Both the position numbers and the translations under genes were made by a program. From assembly GCA_021786095.1 (NCBI GenBank), contig JAJYNX010000037.1, positions 1 to 49,437 of the forward strand: a DNA stretch of 49,437 nt, in the 5' to 3' direction. The DNA is from Actinomycetes bacterium. Its GTDB lineage: Bacteria > Actinomycetota > Acidimicrobiia > Acidimicrobiales > RAAP-2. A model generated the notes under the pieces. That model was given only the letters and a program-made list of their open reading frames with translations. It made no database searches and was not told the DNA's origin. How positions within the stretch are numbered: position 1 is the first letter of the stretch; the number at the start of each line of letters is the position of its first letter. Shown here piece after piece: positions 15,614 through 24,437 of this stretch.

Positions 15614-15619
15614 GGCGAC

Positions 15620-15973
15620 GTGAGAGTACCGTCGTGGCGTTCACTGCTTCGAGGCGCGGGCGTTCGCCGGGACCTGAGCGAGTTGCGCGACCTCGCCGTG
15701 CGCTACATCAAGGAGGAGACGGTCCAGCCGCTCAAGGACATGGGGCGCTACGCGCTCTACGGAGCCCTCGGAAGCGTCTTCGTGGGCCTCGGCGTGCTGT
15801 TCATCTTCCTGGCCGTCCTGCGCTTCTTCCAGGAGCAGTTTCGCGTGTTCGACGGAACCCTCTCGTGGATCCCGTACCTGATCGTGGCGGCCCTGGCGCT
15901 GATCGTGGCGGGCCTGACGCTGTGGCGAATCGTGAGCGGGGCGGGTGAGCGGCGGGTGAAGACCACCAAATGA
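15620..15973 (+). CDS. Actinobacterial holin-X / phage-holin-like membrane protein
   Basis: This is a 117-residue membrane protein with an amphipathic basic N-terminus and two predicted transmembrane helices (about 44-70 and 85-104) separated by a short polar loop, ending in a Lys/Arg tail. The pattern matches the phage-holin-superfamily proteins widely encoded in actinobacterial chromosomes. Despite the name, a lytic role is not shown. The next gene starts in its stop codon (ATGA). A cell-envelope role is inference. Confidence 0.65.
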   Translation: MRVPSWRSLLRGAGVRRDLSELRDLAVRYIKEETVQPLKDMGRYALYGALGSVFVGLGVLFIFLAVLRFFQEQFRVFDGTLSWIPYLIVAALALIVAGLTLWRIVSGAGERRVKTTK

Positions 15974-16155
15974 GCGACTCCGCGACCCGACGTGAGTTGG
16001 AACGTTCGCTACGCGCGTTGCTGCCCGAAACGACGGCGGTAGACCTCCCCGAGCCGACGATCGCCACGGCGGGCGTGTCGGGCTTCGTCGTGGGCTACCT
16101 GTGGGGTTGGTGGCGGGGTCGCCGCACCCGACGCGCACGGCGCAGTCCACGATGA
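15970..16155 (+). CDS. Small single-span membrane protein (61 aa), unknown
   Basis: It starts at an ATGA overlap with the holin-like gene. The N-terminal half is polar (RRELERSLRALLP), then a glycine/tryptophan-rich hydrophobic stretch at about 33-50 (VSGFVVGYLWGWWRG) could be one membrane helix, and the end is strongly basic. No family is recognised. The overlaps on both sides support expression as part of the four-gene run ending in trmI. Confidence 0.55.
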   Translation: MSDSATRRELERSLRALLPETTAVDLPEPTIATAGVSGFVVGYLWGWWRGRRTRRARRSPR

Positions 16156-16316
16156 GTCGTTGGGCGTGGGGCTGGGTTCTGCGTCTCGTCCTCGGACGAG
16201 CGCTCGCCGAGCGCTCGCGCCGCTGGCTGGTGCTCGGAGCCGTCGTCGCGGTAATGGGCCTCGTCGACCGGATGGCCGCGCGGGCCGGGCGCGCGCCGCG
16301 CGCGCGCCGCGCGTGA
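16152..16316 (+). CDS. Small basic membrane-associated protein (54 aa), unknown
   Basis: It starts in the stop codon of the previous gene (ATGA, 16152-16155) and ends in the trmI start (GTGA, 16313-16316). It is Trp- and Arg-rich, with a hydrophobic segment WLVLGAVVAVMGLVDRM and a tail of alternating Arg, Ala and Gly encoded by an almost pure GC stretch (about 16280-16313). The overlaps suggest translational coupling. No function can be assigned. Confidence 0.5.
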   Translation: MSRWAWGWVLRLVLGRALAERSRRWLVLGAVVAVMGLVDRMAARAGRAPRARRA

Positions 16317-17098
16317 GCAGCGTCCTACGCGCCGGCGAGCGCGTCCTGCTCGTTGACGCCAAGGATCGGCGCTACCTGGTCACGCTCCGCGAGGGGTCCG
16401 CCTTCCACACCCACGCGGGGATCGTGGCCCACGACGACCTGATCGGAGCCGACGAGGGCTCACTGGTTCGCTCCACGACGGAGCGGTCATTCCTCGTGGT
16501 TCGCCCCACCCTGGCCGACGTGGTGCTGAAGATGCCCCGAGGCGCGCAGGTCATCTATCCCAAAGACCTTGGTGCCATCCTCTTGCAAGCCGACGTCGCT
16601 CCGGGAATGCGGGTGCTCGAGGCGGGAGTCGGATCGGGCGCGCTGTCGATGACCCTGCTGCGGGCCGGTGCCCTCATCACGGCCTACGAGATACGCGAGG
16701 ACTTCGCCCAGCACGCCATCCAGAACGTCCACGACATGCTGGGACCGGACGTCGCCTACGACGTGCGGATCCGCGACGTGACCGAAGGCATCGACGAGAC
16801 CGATTTGGACCGCGTGATCCTCGACATGCCCGAGCCGTGGGCCGTGGTGGCGCACGCCCAGACGGCGCTGCGCCCCGGAGGCATCCTCCTGGCGTACCTG
16901 CCGACGATCAACCAAACCCAACTACTCCGCGAGGCGCTGCACCAGCATCACTTCGCACTCGCCGAGACGGTCGAGATACTGCGTCGAACCTGGCACGTCG
17001 ATGGGCGATCGGTACGACCCGATCACCGCATGGTGGCCCACACGGGTTTTCTGACGTCGGCGCGGCGCACGGCCCAGCGCCTGGACGCCGTCGACTAG
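16313..17098 (+). CDS. trmI: tRNA (adenine-58-N1)-methyltransferase TrmI
   Basis: TrmI methylates A58 in the T-loop of tRNAs using S-adenosylmethionine. The 261-residue product has the N-terminal beta-barrel region, the linker MPRGAQVIYPKDLGAI that is diagnostic for TrmI, the SAM-binding motif VLEAGVGSGA (101-110), and the catalytic-site motif LDMPEPW. Its GTG start overlaps the upstream stop; a longer in-frame version would run through the small membrane gene. In many actinobacteria trmI sits next to the proteasomal ATPase gene, as here, with only a ferredoxin gene between. Confidence 0.92.
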   Translation: MSSVLRAGERVLLVDAKDRRYLVTLREGSAFHTHAGIVAHDDLIGADEGSLVRSTTERSFLVVRPTLADVVLKMPRGAQVIYPKDLGAILLQADVAPGMRVLEAGVGSGALSMTLLRAGALITAYEIREDFAQHAIQNVHDMLGPDVAYDVRIRDVTEGIDETDLDRVILDMPEPWAVVAHAQTALRPGGILLAYLPTINQTQLLREALHQHHFALAETVEILRRTWHVDGRSVRPDHRMVAHTGFLTSARRTAQRLDAVD

Positions 17099-17120
17099 GG
17101 CCATCCGCGTCGCGGCAAAC

Positions 17121-17357
17121 TCAGTCGCGCTCGATGAAGATACACTCGCCGGGGCACTCCTCGGAGGCCTCGACGACGGCGTCCTCGAGGCCGGCGGGAA
17201 CCACCGCGACGCCCTCGGAGCCGCCGGGGGAGTCCTTGACCGCGGACCCCTCCTTGACGTAGGCGAGGCCGTCGTCGAGCAGGGTGAACACGTCAGGACA
17301 GATCTCCTCGCAGAGTCCGTCGCCCGTGCACAGGTCCTGGTCGATCCATACCCTCAT
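17121..17357 (-). CDS. Small actinobacterial ferredoxin, probably [3Fe-4S]
   Basis: This 78-residue electron carrier has Cys10, Cys16, Cys20-Pro and Cys68-Pro as cluster ligands. The second position of the usual C-x-x-C-x-x-C motif is Asp13, which is typical for [3Fe-4S] ferredoxins or for [4Fe-4S] clusters with one labile iron. Cys72 is an extra cysteine. ATG 17357 follows a strong AGGGAGGA site; longer in-frame versions reach into the mpa promoter. It converges on trmI and diverges from mpa. Partners such as a P450 are not visible in the window. Confidence 0.85.
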   Translation of the reverse strand: MRVWIDQDLCTGDGLCEEICPDVFTLLDDGLAYVKEGSAVKDSPGGSEGVAVVPAGLEDAVVEASEECPGECIFIERD

Positions 17358-17389
17358 TCCCGCGTCCTCCCTGCTCCCCTGGTCTGGAC

Positions 17390-17395
17390 ACTCTA
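17390..17395 (-). promoter_or_regulatory. -10 element of the ferredoxin gene
   Basis: TAGAGT on the minus strand would give a leader of roughly 25-30 bases that contains the AGGGAGGA ribosome site. It lies back to back with the mpa promoter. Confidence 0.4.
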
Positions 17396-17423
17396 GCGCC
17401 GCCGCACCCTGACCACTCCGGCC

Positions 17424-17429
17424 TAGGGT
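17424..17429 (+). promoter_or_regulatory. -10 element of mpa (leaderless)
   Basis: TAGGGT ends six bases before the mpa ATG, and no Shine-Dalgarno site is present. This would drive the mpa-dop-pup-prcB-prcA-pafA genes. Confidence 0.5.
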
Positions 17430-17435
17430 GGCGTT

Positions 17436-19154
17436 ATGGAGCGTCCCGGACCCCTCAACCAACCCGCTCCCGACGACCCGCGTCGCCCGGAGCCACGCGA
17501 GCTCAACCTGGCTCGCCAACGAATCGAAATGCTCGAAGAGCAGCTGCTCGCCGCCCAGGGCCAACTCGCGCAGAGCCGATCGAACAACGAGAAGCTGACG
17601 ATCACGATCCAGCAGACACGTGACCAGATCGCGGCGCTGCGCGACGAGGTCGAAAAGTTGACTCAACCGCCCGCCGTCTACGGCACCTTCGTGGACCTGA
17701 ACGACGACGGCACGGTCGACGTCGTCGCGTCGGGCCGCAAGATGCGCGTGGCGCTGCACCCCGCGCTCGATCCCCACCAGGTGACCCGGGGCGACGAGGT
17801 CGTGCTGAATGAGTCGTTCACGGTGATCGCGGTGCGCGACGCCGATGGGCAGGGCGACGTGGTGACCGTGAAGGAGGTGCTGGACGATCGGCGCGTCCTC
17901 ATCTACGGACGCGCCGACGAGGAGCGCGTCGTCGAGATCGCGGCCTCACTGGTCGGCGTGCGCCTGCGCAGTGGGGATGCCGTGCTGCTCGACCACCGAT
18001 CGAACCTGCTCACCGAGCGGCTCGTGCGCCAAGAGGCCGAAGAGCTCGTCCTCGAGGAGGTGCCTGACGTGAGCTACGCGGACGTCGGTGGCCTCGACGA
18101 GCAGATCGAGTCGATCACCGACGCCGTCGAGCTGCCCTACCTTCATCGGGCGCTCTTCAAGGAGTACGACCTTCCCGCACCCAAGGGCATCCTCCTCTAC
18201 GGCCCCCCGGGCTGCGGCAAGACACTCATCGCCAAGGCCGTGGCCAACTCCCTGTCGACCAAGGTGGCCGAGCTGAGTGGCAACCGCAACGTGCGCTCGT
18301 ACTTCTTGAACATCAAGGGTCCCGAGCTACTCAACAAGTACGTTGGCGAGACCGAGCGCCAGATTCGCCTGGTCTTCCAGCGAGCGCGCGAGAAGGCGGA
18401 GGAGGGCGTGCCCGTCATCGTGTTCTTCGACGAGATGGACTCGCTCTTTCGCACCCGCGGCACCGGCATCAGTTCGGACATGGAGTCCACTATCGTGCCT
18501 CAGTTACTCGCCGAGATCGACGGCGTCGAGTCGCTGCGCGACGTCATCGTCATCGGGGCGACCAACCGCGAGGACCTCATCGATCCCGCCATCCTGCGCC
18601 CGGGACGCCTCGACGTCAAGATCAAGATCGAACGACCCGACGCTGACGCCGCCGTCCAGATCTTTCAGCGCTACCTCAACGGGGACCTGCCAATCGACCA
18701 GTCGGTCGTTCGCGAGCTCGGCGGCGGCGATCGGGACAAGGCGGTACGGGTCATGATCGAGGAGACCGTGAGCGCCATGTACCGCGTCGACGACGAGAAT
18801 CGCTTCCTCGAGGTGACCTACCAGGGCGGCGACAAGGAGATCCTGTACTTCAAGGACTTCGCGTCGGGCGCCATGGTCGAGAACATCGTGCGACGGGCCA
18901 AGAAGCTCGCGGTGAAGCGCGAGATCGCCGGGGCCGGGCGCGGCGTGCGCACGGCGGACCTGCTCGACTCGATCCGCCAGGAGTTCCGCGAGAACGAGGA
19001 CCTGCCCAACACGACCAACCCCGACGACTGGGCCCGGATCTCGGGCCAGAAGGGGGAGCGCATCGTGTTCATCCGCACGCTGATCAATCGCGAGGAGGCC
19101 AACGTGCGCGGGGGACGCTCTCTCCAGCACGTCAACACTGGTCAGTACCTCTAG
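17436..19154 (+). CDS. mpa: Proteasomal AAA+ ATPase (Mpa/ARC)
   Basis: Mpa forms the hexameric ring that recognises Pup-tagged proteins, unfolds them and feeds them to the 20S proteasome. In the 572 residues, a coiled coil at about 22-77 binds Pup, tandem OB-fold domains follow, then the AAA+ module with Walker A GPPGCGKT (256-263), Walker B ending Asp332-Glu333, and the sensor/arginine-finger region [11 protein letters not shown]. The C-terminus ends G-Q-Y-L, matching the HbYX-like motif that opens the proteasome gate. ATG 17436 follows a leaderless-type promoter. Confidence 0.97.
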   Translation: MERPGPLNQPAPDDPRRPEPRELNLARQRIEMLEEQLLAAQGQLAQSRSNNEKLTITIQQTRDQIAALRDEVEKLTQPPAVYGTFVDLNDDGTVDVVASGRKMRVALHPALDPHQVTRGDEVVLNESFTVIAVRDADGQGDVVTVKEVLDDRRVLIYGRADEERVVEIAASLVGVRLRSGDAVLLDHRSNLLTERLVRQEAEELVLEEVPDVSYADVGGLDEQIESITDAVELPYLHRALFKEYDLPAPKGILLYGPPGCGKTLIAKAVANSLSTKVAELSGNRNVRSYFLNIKGPELLNKYVGETERQIRLVFQRAREKAEEGVPVIVFFDEMDSLFRTRGTGISSDMESTIVPQLLAEIDGVESLRDVIVIGATNREDLIDPAILRPGRLDVKIKIERPDADAAVQIFQRYLNGDLPIDQSVVRELGGGDRDKAVRVMIEETVSAMYRVDDENRFLEVTYQGGDKEILYFKDFASGAMVENIVRRAKKLAVKREIAGAGRGVRTADLLDSIRQEFRENEDLPNTTNPDDWARISGQKGERIVFIRTLINREEANVRGGRSLQHVNTGQYL

Positions 19155-19178
19155 CGTCGTGGGCTCCTAGCGTCGTGG
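19151..19178 (+). repeat. 12-base direct repeat at the mpa-dop junction
   Basis: CTAGCGTCGTGG occurs at 19151-19162 and again at 19167-19178, a 16-base period. The first copy carries the mpa stop codon and the second copy carries the dop GTG start, so the junction looks like a local tandem duplication. Confidence 0.6.
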
Positions 19179-20662
19179 CGGTCGAGAAGGTCCTCGGCAT
19201 CGAAACCGAGTACGGCGTGACTGGCGGTCCCGGGTCCGACCCGGTCGTGGCCTCGAGCATCATCGTCAACGCCTACGCTCAGGGCGCCCGCGCGCGCATC
19301 AGCTGGGACTTCGAGGGGGAGAACCCGGGCCTGGACGCGCGAGCCCAGGTGGGGCGCACCGCGTTCGCCCCCATCGTCGAGACGCACCTCGCCAACACCG
19401 TGCTCACCAACGGCGCGCGCCTCTACGTCGACCACGCCCATCCGGAGTACTCCTCGCCCGAGTGCCGCACGCCCCTCGAGGGCCTGCTCTACGACGTCGC
19501 GGGGGAGGAGGTGATGCGTCGGGCCCTGCGCGTCGCCAACGACTCACTACGCGACGTCGACGCCATCACGCTCTACAAGAACAACTCCGACGGCAAGGGG
19601 AACTCCTACGGCTGCCACGAGAACTACCTGGTACGTCGCGACGTCCCCTTCGACGACGTCGTGCGCGCGATGGTGGCCCACCTCGTCTCGCGTCAGGTCA
19701 TTCTGGGTGCGGGGAAGGTGGGCACCGAGACCGACGACGGTCTCGCCAGCGGCGCGACCTACCAGCTGAGCCAGCGTGCGGAGTTCTTCGAGGAGGTCGT
19801 GGGTCTGGAGACGACCATGAAGCGGCCCATCGTCAACACCCGCGACGAGCCCCACGCCGACGCCGAGCGCTTCCGCCGCCTCCACGTGATCATCGGCGAC
19901 GCGAACATGAGCCAGGTCGCCACGCTGGTCAAGCTGGGGTCGACGGCGCTGCTGCTCGCGCTGCTCGAGGACGAGGGGGTGGGTGCGTTCCCGCCCCTAC
20001 CCCACGACCCCGTACGGGCGCTACGCCACTACGCGCTGGATCCGGACCTGCGAGTCGTGGAGCCCGACGAGGACGGGCGCACACGCACCGCCTGGGACTA
20101 CCAGGACCTCCTGTGGACCCTCGCCGCGCGCTACGTCGCCCGCGGCGGGGGCGTCGCGTTGGGCGATGATGACGCGGTGGCGATGGTCCTCGACCAGTGG
20201 CGCGAGATGCTCGACGGCGTGCGTGACGACCCATCGCGCGTGGCCGACCGGGTCGACTGGGTCGCCAAGCGCCGCCTGGTCGAGGGGTACCGCGAGCGCT
20301 ACGCGCTGGCACCCACCCACGCGCGCCTGCGTGCCATCGACCTGCAGTACCACGACCTGCGCCCCGAGAAGTCCCTCGCCGCGAGAGTCGGGCTCCGCGA
20401 GATCGCTGATCGGGAGGGAATTCGTGAGGCTGTTCACAAGGCGCCGACGACGACCCGGGCGTACTTTCGCGGAGAGTGCGTCGCGCGCTACCCCGACGCC
20501 GTCACGGCGGCGAACTGGGACTCGCTGGTCTTCGACCTCGGCCACGGGCCGTTGCAGCGCGTGCCGATGATGGATCCACTGCGAGGTACCGCCGCACTGA
20601 CCCAAGACTTGCTAGACAAGTGTCAGACGGCCGACGCATTACTGGCGGCCCTCGACGGGTAG
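19175..20662 (+). CDS. dop: Dop, deamidase/depupylase of Pup
   Basis: Dop converts the C-terminal Gln of Pup to Glu and also removes Pup from targets. The product has 495 residues of glutamine-synthetase-like fold. Glu10 and Glu12 in GIETEYG bind metal and ATP, and Asp86 in RLYVDHAHPE corresponds to the catalytic aspartate. Compared with PafA in this window, there are about 28 extra residues between these motifs, matching the Dop-loop insertion that separates Dop from PafA. It is followed by pup after 10 bases, as in mycobacteria. Confidence 0.96.
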   Translation: MAVEKVLGIETEYGVTGGPGSDPVVASSIIVNAYAQGARARISWDFEGENPGLDARAQVGRTAFAPIVETHLANTVLTNGARLYVDHAHPEYSSPECRTPLEGLLYDVAGEEVMRRALRVANDSLRDVDAITLYKNNSDGKGNSYGCHENYLVRRDVPFDDVVRAMVAHLVSRQVILGAGKVGTETDDGLASGATYQLSQRAEFFEEVVGLETTMKRPIVNTRDEPHADAERFRRLHVIIGDANMSQVATLVKLGSTALLLALLEDEGVGAFPPLPHDPVRALRHYALDPDLRVVEPDEDGRTRTAWDYQDLLWTLAARYVARGGGVALGDDDAVAMVLDQWREMLDGVRDDPSRVADRVDWVAKRRLVEGYRERYALAPTHARLRAIDLQYHDLRPEKSLAARVGLREIADREGIREAVHKAPTTTRAYFRGECVARYPDAVTAANWDSLVFDLGHGPLQRVPMMDPLRGTAALTQDLLDKCQTADALLAALDG

Positions 20663-20672
20663 AACGGAAGTC

Positions 20673-20867
20673 ATGGCAGAACAAGAGCGAATCAAGCGAC
20701 AGCGCACCGAGCGCAGCACCCCCGCCACCGGCGAGGTCACGGTGGACTCCTCCAAGGGCGAGCAATTGAAAGCCGATCTGGACGAGCTGCTGGACGAGAT
20801 CGACGAGGTCCTCGAGGAGAACGCCGAGGAGTTCGTCCGCAACTTCGTCCAGAAGGGCGGCCAGTAG
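20673..20867 (+). CDS. pup: Prokaryotic ubiquitin-like protein Pup
   Basis: This 64-residue, intrinsically disordered tag is covalently attached to lysines of proteins bound for the proteasome. The C-terminal half is the acidic helix that docks on Mpa (LDELLDEIDEVLEENAEEFV), and the protein ends G-G-Q, so it must be deamidated by Dop before ligation. An ACGGAAG site precedes the ATG. Only two bases separate its stop from prcB. Confidence 0.98.
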   Translation: MAEQERIKRQRTERSTPATGEVTVDSSKGEQLKADLDELLDEIDEVLEENAEEFVRNFVQKGGQ

Positions 20868-20869
20868 AC

Positions 20870-21661
20870 GTGGGCCTGCCCCTCTTTCGGGCTCAGGACG
20901 ACCCCGGCCCCTCCTTCGTGCACTTCGCCGACGCCGCCGGTCTACGTGGACCCGCGGCCCTCGACGGCGGCGCGCCCCACGCCACCACCGTGGTGGCGGT
21001 GCGCTACGTGGGCGGCGTGGTCATGGTCGGCGACCGCCAGGCCACCGGCAACTACATCGCCAGCCGCGACGTACGCAAGATCGAGCCCGCGGACCGCTTC
21101 ACGGCGATCGCGATCTCGGGCTCGGCGGCTCGGGGAATCGAGTTCATCCGCATGGCGCAGCTGTCGTTCGAGCACTACGAGAAGATGACCGACGCGGCGC
21201 TGACCCTGGAGGGCAAGGCCAACTACCTCTCGCCGATCATCCAGCGCAACAACCTGTCCACACCGCTGGTCGTGCTGCCACTGCTGGCGGGTTGGGACCG
21301 GGGCCACGAGATGGGGCGGATCTTCGAGTACGACGGGGCGGGCGGGTGCTACGAGCGCCAGGACTTCGCGACGATCGGCTCGGGGTCACCGTTCGCCGAG
21401 AGCGCTCTTCGCCTGGGTTTTCGCGTCGACCTCGACCGGGCGGCGGCCCTCGAGCTCGGGGCACTGGCCCTCTACGAGGCGGGCGACAACGATCCCAGCA
21501 CCGGTGGCCCGGACTTCGTGCGCAACATCTTCCCGCTGATGGTCACGGTCGACCAGGACGGCTACTACGAGCTGTCCGACGACGAGACGGCCACGCACTT
21601 TCGTACCATCGCCGAGCGACGCACCGCCTCGGGCGGCGTGGCGGGGAGCACCCTACGATGA
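20870..21661 (+). CDS. prcB: 20S proteasome beta subunit
   Basis: PrcB is the proteolytic subunit of the 20S core. The 263-residue precursor has a propeptide of about 38 residues. Processing before Thr39 (…PHA|TTVVAVRY) would expose the N-terminal catalytic threonine, and the GDRQATGNYI strand and SGSAARG turn are typical. The GTG start lies 2 bases after pup. The 3' end overlaps prcA by 4 bases (ATGA). Confidence 0.96.
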   Translation: MGLPLFRAQDDPGPSFVHFADAAGLRGPAALDGGAPHATTVVAVRYVGGVVMVGDRQATGNYIASRDVRKIEPADRFTAIAISGSAARGIEFIRMAQLSFEHYEKMTDAALTLEGKANYLSPIIQRNNLSTPLVVLPLLAGWDRGHEMGRIFEYDGAGGCYERQDFATIGSGSPFAESALRLGFRVDLDRAAALELGALALYEAGDNDPSTGGPDFVRNIFPLMVTVDQDGYYELSDDETATHFRTIAERRTASGGVAGSTLR

Positions 21662-22338
21662 GCAACTTCTTCTACGTCGCGCCCGAGCAGATGATCAAGG
21701 ACCGGGCGGAGTTCGCTCAGAAGGGCATCGCGCGCGGGCGCTCCATCCTGGCCGCCATCTACGACCGGGGCGTGGTGATGGTGGCGGAGAACACGTCGGC
21801 GTCGCTCAACAAGATCTCCGAGATCTACGATCGCATCGCCTTCGCCGGCGTGGGGCGCTACAACGAGTTCGACCGGCTTCGTGAGGCGGGAATCCGCTGG
21901 GCGGACGGTACGGGCTACACGTACTCGCGCGAGGACGTCGACGCGCGGGCCCTGGCCAACTACTACGCCCAACACGTCGGCGACATGTTCAGCGAAGGAC
22001 CCAAGCCACTGGAAGTCGAGATCCTCGTCGCTCAGCTCGGCAACCAGTTCCGCGCGACCAAGCTCTACCGGGTCGCCTACGAGGGGACCATCTCCGACGA
22101 GCCCCATTTCGCCGTGCTCGGGGGCGACGCCGAGACCATCAAGGGGCGCTTCGCAGCCACCGAGACGTCACCAGCCAACCTCGCGGTGACCCTGCGCCAC
22201 GCCGTCGACGCCCTCGCCGGGGCCGACCGCACGATACCGGTGAGCGACCTCGAGGTCGCGATCCTCGAGGATCGCGGCAGCCGGCGAACCTTCTCGCGCC
22301 TGAGCGACGCCCAGGTGTCCGAACTGCTCAGCGGATAG
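21658..22338 (+). CDS. prcA: 20S proteasome alpha subunit
   Basis: PrcA forms the outer rings and the gate of the 20S proteasome, to which Mpa docks. The 226 residues begin FFYVAPEQMIKDRAEFAQKGI, the actinobacterial alpha N-terminus that forms the gate. There is no catalytic threonine, as expected. ATG 21658 is embedded in the prcB stop, giving coupled 1:1 synthesis; longer in-frame starts would lie inside prcB. Confidence 0.96.
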   Translation: MSNFFYVAPEQMIKDRAEFAQKGIARGRSILAAIYDRGVVMVAENTSASLNKISEIYDRIAFAGVGRYNEFDRLREAGIRWADGTGYTYSREDVDARALANYYAQHVGDMFSEGPKPLEVEILVAQLGNQFRATKLYRVAYEGTISDEPHFAVLGGDAETIKGRFAATETSPANLAVTLRHAVDALAGADRTIPVSDLEVAILEDRGSRRTFSRLSDAQVSELLSG

Positions 22339-22350
22339 ACAGGTCGAGTC

Positions 22351-23730
22351 GTGTTACGGCGAATCATCGGGATCGAGACGGAGTACGGCGTCACCTTCGC
22401 TCTGCGAGGTCAGCGTCGGCTCAGTCCCGACGAGGTCTCGCGCTTCCTCTTTCGCAAGGTGGTCGCCTGGGGCCGCTCGAGCAACGTCTTTCTGGAGAAC
22501 GGCAGCCGCCTCTACCTGGACGTGGGCAGCCACCCGGAGTACGCCACGGCGGAGTGTGACAGCCTCGACGATCTGGTCGCCCAGGACAAGGCCGGTGAGA
22601 CGATCCTGCGCGAGCTCGTCTCCTACGCCCAGGCCCAGCTCGACGAGGAGGGCGTGCGGGGCTCGATCTACCTGTTCAAGAACAACACCGACTCGGCGGG
22701 CAACTCCTACGGCTGCCACGAGAACTACTGCATCGAGCGCATCGACGACCTGAGCCGTCTCGAGCAGGTGTTCATCCCCTACCTGATCAGCCGCCAGATC
22801 TTTACGGGCGCGGGCAAGGTCGTGACCAACGCCAAGGGTACCGCGTTCTCCATGAGCCAGCGCGCGGAGCACATCTGGGAGTCGATCTCGTCGGCCACGA
22901 CGCGCAGTCGACCCATCATCAACACCCGCGACGAGCCCCACGCCGACCCCGAGCGCTTCCGACGCCTCCACGTGATCGTGGGCGACTCCAACATGAGCGA
23001 GTACGCGACCTTCCTCAAGGCCGGCACCGCCGCCGTGGTGCTGGCGATGATCGAGGATCGCGCGACGGTGCTGCGCGACTACAACCTGGCCGCGCCGATC
23101 AACGCGCTCCGCGACATCTCCTACGACCTGTGGAGCAAGGAGACCCTCCACCTGTCGAGCGGCCGGGACATGACCGCACTCGAGATCCAAGACGACCTGT
23201 GCGAGCGCGCCGAGTCGTTCGTGGCCACCCGTGACCTGCCCGCGGATCAGGTACGCGCGGTCGCGATGTGGCGCGAGGTCATCGAGCAGTATCGCAGCGA
23301 TCCGATGGGCCTCGCGGACCGGGTCGACTGGATCGCCAAGTGGCAGTTGATCGACCGAGAGCGCGAGCGCAGCGGGGTGCCCCTCAACGATCCCCGGATC
23401 GCGTTGATCGATCTCCTCTATCACGACACCGACCTCACGCGAGGCCTCTACTACCGTCGCCAGGCCAAGGGCTACTCACGGCGGATCGTGGACGACGCGG
23501 CCGTCGCCCACGCCGCCACCACGCCCCCCGCCACGACCCGCGCGCTGATGCGCGGCACGTTCATTCGCGCCGCCAAGGAGTGGCACCGCGACTACACCGT
23601 CGACTGGGTCCACCTCAAGCTGAACGACGACATGCAGCGAACGGTCTTGCTGAAGGATCCCTTCAAGAGTTCGGACGAGCGCTTCCAGAAGCTCCTGATC
23701 TCCCTGCAACGCCCGGAGCGGCGCGACTAG
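22351..23730 (+). CDS. pafA: PafA, Pup-protein ligase
   Basis: PafA joins deamidated Pup to substrate lysines through a glutamyl-phosphate intermediate. The product has 459 residues and is homologous to Dop. Glu9 and Glu11 in GIETEYG, the catalytic-type Asp57 in SRLYLDVGSHPE, and the NSYGCHENY and INTRDEPHAD motifs are all present. The Dop-loop insertion is absent, which distinguishes it from dop. GTG start 12 bases after prcA. Confidence 0.96.
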   Translation: MLRRIIGIETEYGVTFALRGQRRLSPDEVSRFLFRKVVAWGRSSNVFLENGSRLYLDVGSHPEYATAECDSLDDLVAQDKAGETILRELVSYAQAQLDEEGVRGSIYLFKNNTDSAGNSYGCHENYCIERIDDLSRLEQVFIPYLISRQIFTGAGKVVTNAKGTAFSMSQRAEHIWESISSATTRSRPIINTRDEPHADPERFRRLHVIVGDSNMSEYATFLKAGTAAVVLAMIEDRATVLRDYNLAAPINALRDISYDLWSKETLHLSSGRDMTALEIQDDLCERAESFVATRDLPADQVRAVAMWREVIEQYRSDPMGLADRVDWIAKWQLIDRERERSGVPLNDPRIALIDLLYHDTDLTRGLYYRRQAKGYSRRIVDDAAVAHAATTPPATTRALMRGTFIRAAKEWHRDYTVDWVHLKLNDDMQRTVLLKDPFKSSDERFQKLLISLQRPERRD

Positions 23731-23777
23731 CCACGACGCCGGCGGGGTCTGTCGAGTCCCGGACCAGTCGGCGCGAG

Positions 23778-23783
23778 TAGCCT
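23778..23783 (+). promoter_or_regulatory. -10 element of lepB (leaderless)
   Basis: TAGCCT ends six bases before GTG 23790, with no Shine-Dalgarno site, in the 59-base gap after pafA. Confidence 0.45.
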
Positions 23784-23789
23784 TGATGA

Positions 23790-24404
23790 GTGCCCGATGA
23801 GACATCCGCCGAGTCCGTGACCAGCCTGCACGACGAGGTGGCCGAGGGATCCGGGCCCGTCGGACGCCCGCCACGACGCTCGCGACGACGCGCGATGATC
23901 GAGTGGGGCAGCATCGTGGTCGTCGCGCTGCTCATCTCCTTCCTGCTGCGGACCTTCGTCATCCAGACCTTCTACATCCCCTCGGGCTCCATGGAGCCCA
24001 CCCTGATGATCGGCGACCGGATCATCGTGTCCAAGTTGAGCGTGACCTGGGGGACGATCCACCGCGGCGACATCATCGTCTTCAAGCATCCGCCGGCCGA
24101 GCACTGTGGCGAGCCCGTCACGGATCTGGTCAAGCGGGTGATCGGTCTACCGGGCAACCACCTGACCTCGCGCGGCAACACCATCTACGTGAACGGCAAG
24201 CCGCTGGACCAGACGTGGTCGCACGTCGAGCCGCTGGGCACCCCGATCGGGAACGTCACCGTACCGGCCAACTCCTACTTCGTCATGGGTGACAACCAGC
24301 CGGACTCCTGCGATAGCCGCTTCTGGGGGTTCGTGCCCCGCCACGACATCATCGGCAAGGCCTTTCTGCGGATCTGGCCGCTGTCGCGCTTCGGCTTCCT
24401 CTAG
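23790..24404 (+). CDS. lepB: Signal peptidase I
   Basis: This membrane-bound protease removes signal peptides from Sec and Tat substrates. In the 204 residues, a polar, Arg-rich N-terminal tail (to about 35) is followed by one membrane helix (38-60). The catalytic Ser67 sits in IPSGSMEPT, the catalytic Lys115 in DLVKRVIGLPG, and the box E motif is GDNQPDSCDSRFWG. It sits directly upstream of the Tat genes, which grouped in this way suggest an export cluster. Confidence 0.94.
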   Translation: MPDETSAESVTSLHDEVAEGSGPVGRPPRRSRRRAMIEWGSIVVVALLISFLLRTFVIQTFYIPSGSMEPTLMIGDRIIVSKLSVTWGTIHRGDIIVFKHPPAEHCGEPVTDLVKRVIGLPGNHLTSRGNTIYVNGKPLDQTWSHVEPLGTPIGNVTVPANSYFVMGDNQPDSCDSRFWGFVPRHDIIGKAFLRIWPLSRFGFL

Positions 24405-24425
24405 GAGATTTTCGACGTCGGCCCC

Positions 24426-24431
24426 TACAAT
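24426..24431 (+). promoter_or_regulatory. -10 element of the tatB-like gene (leaderless)
   Basis: TACAAT, the best -10 match in this region, ends six bases before GTG 24438. Transcription would begin on the start codon. Confidence 0.55.
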
Positions 24432-24437
24432 GGAGCC

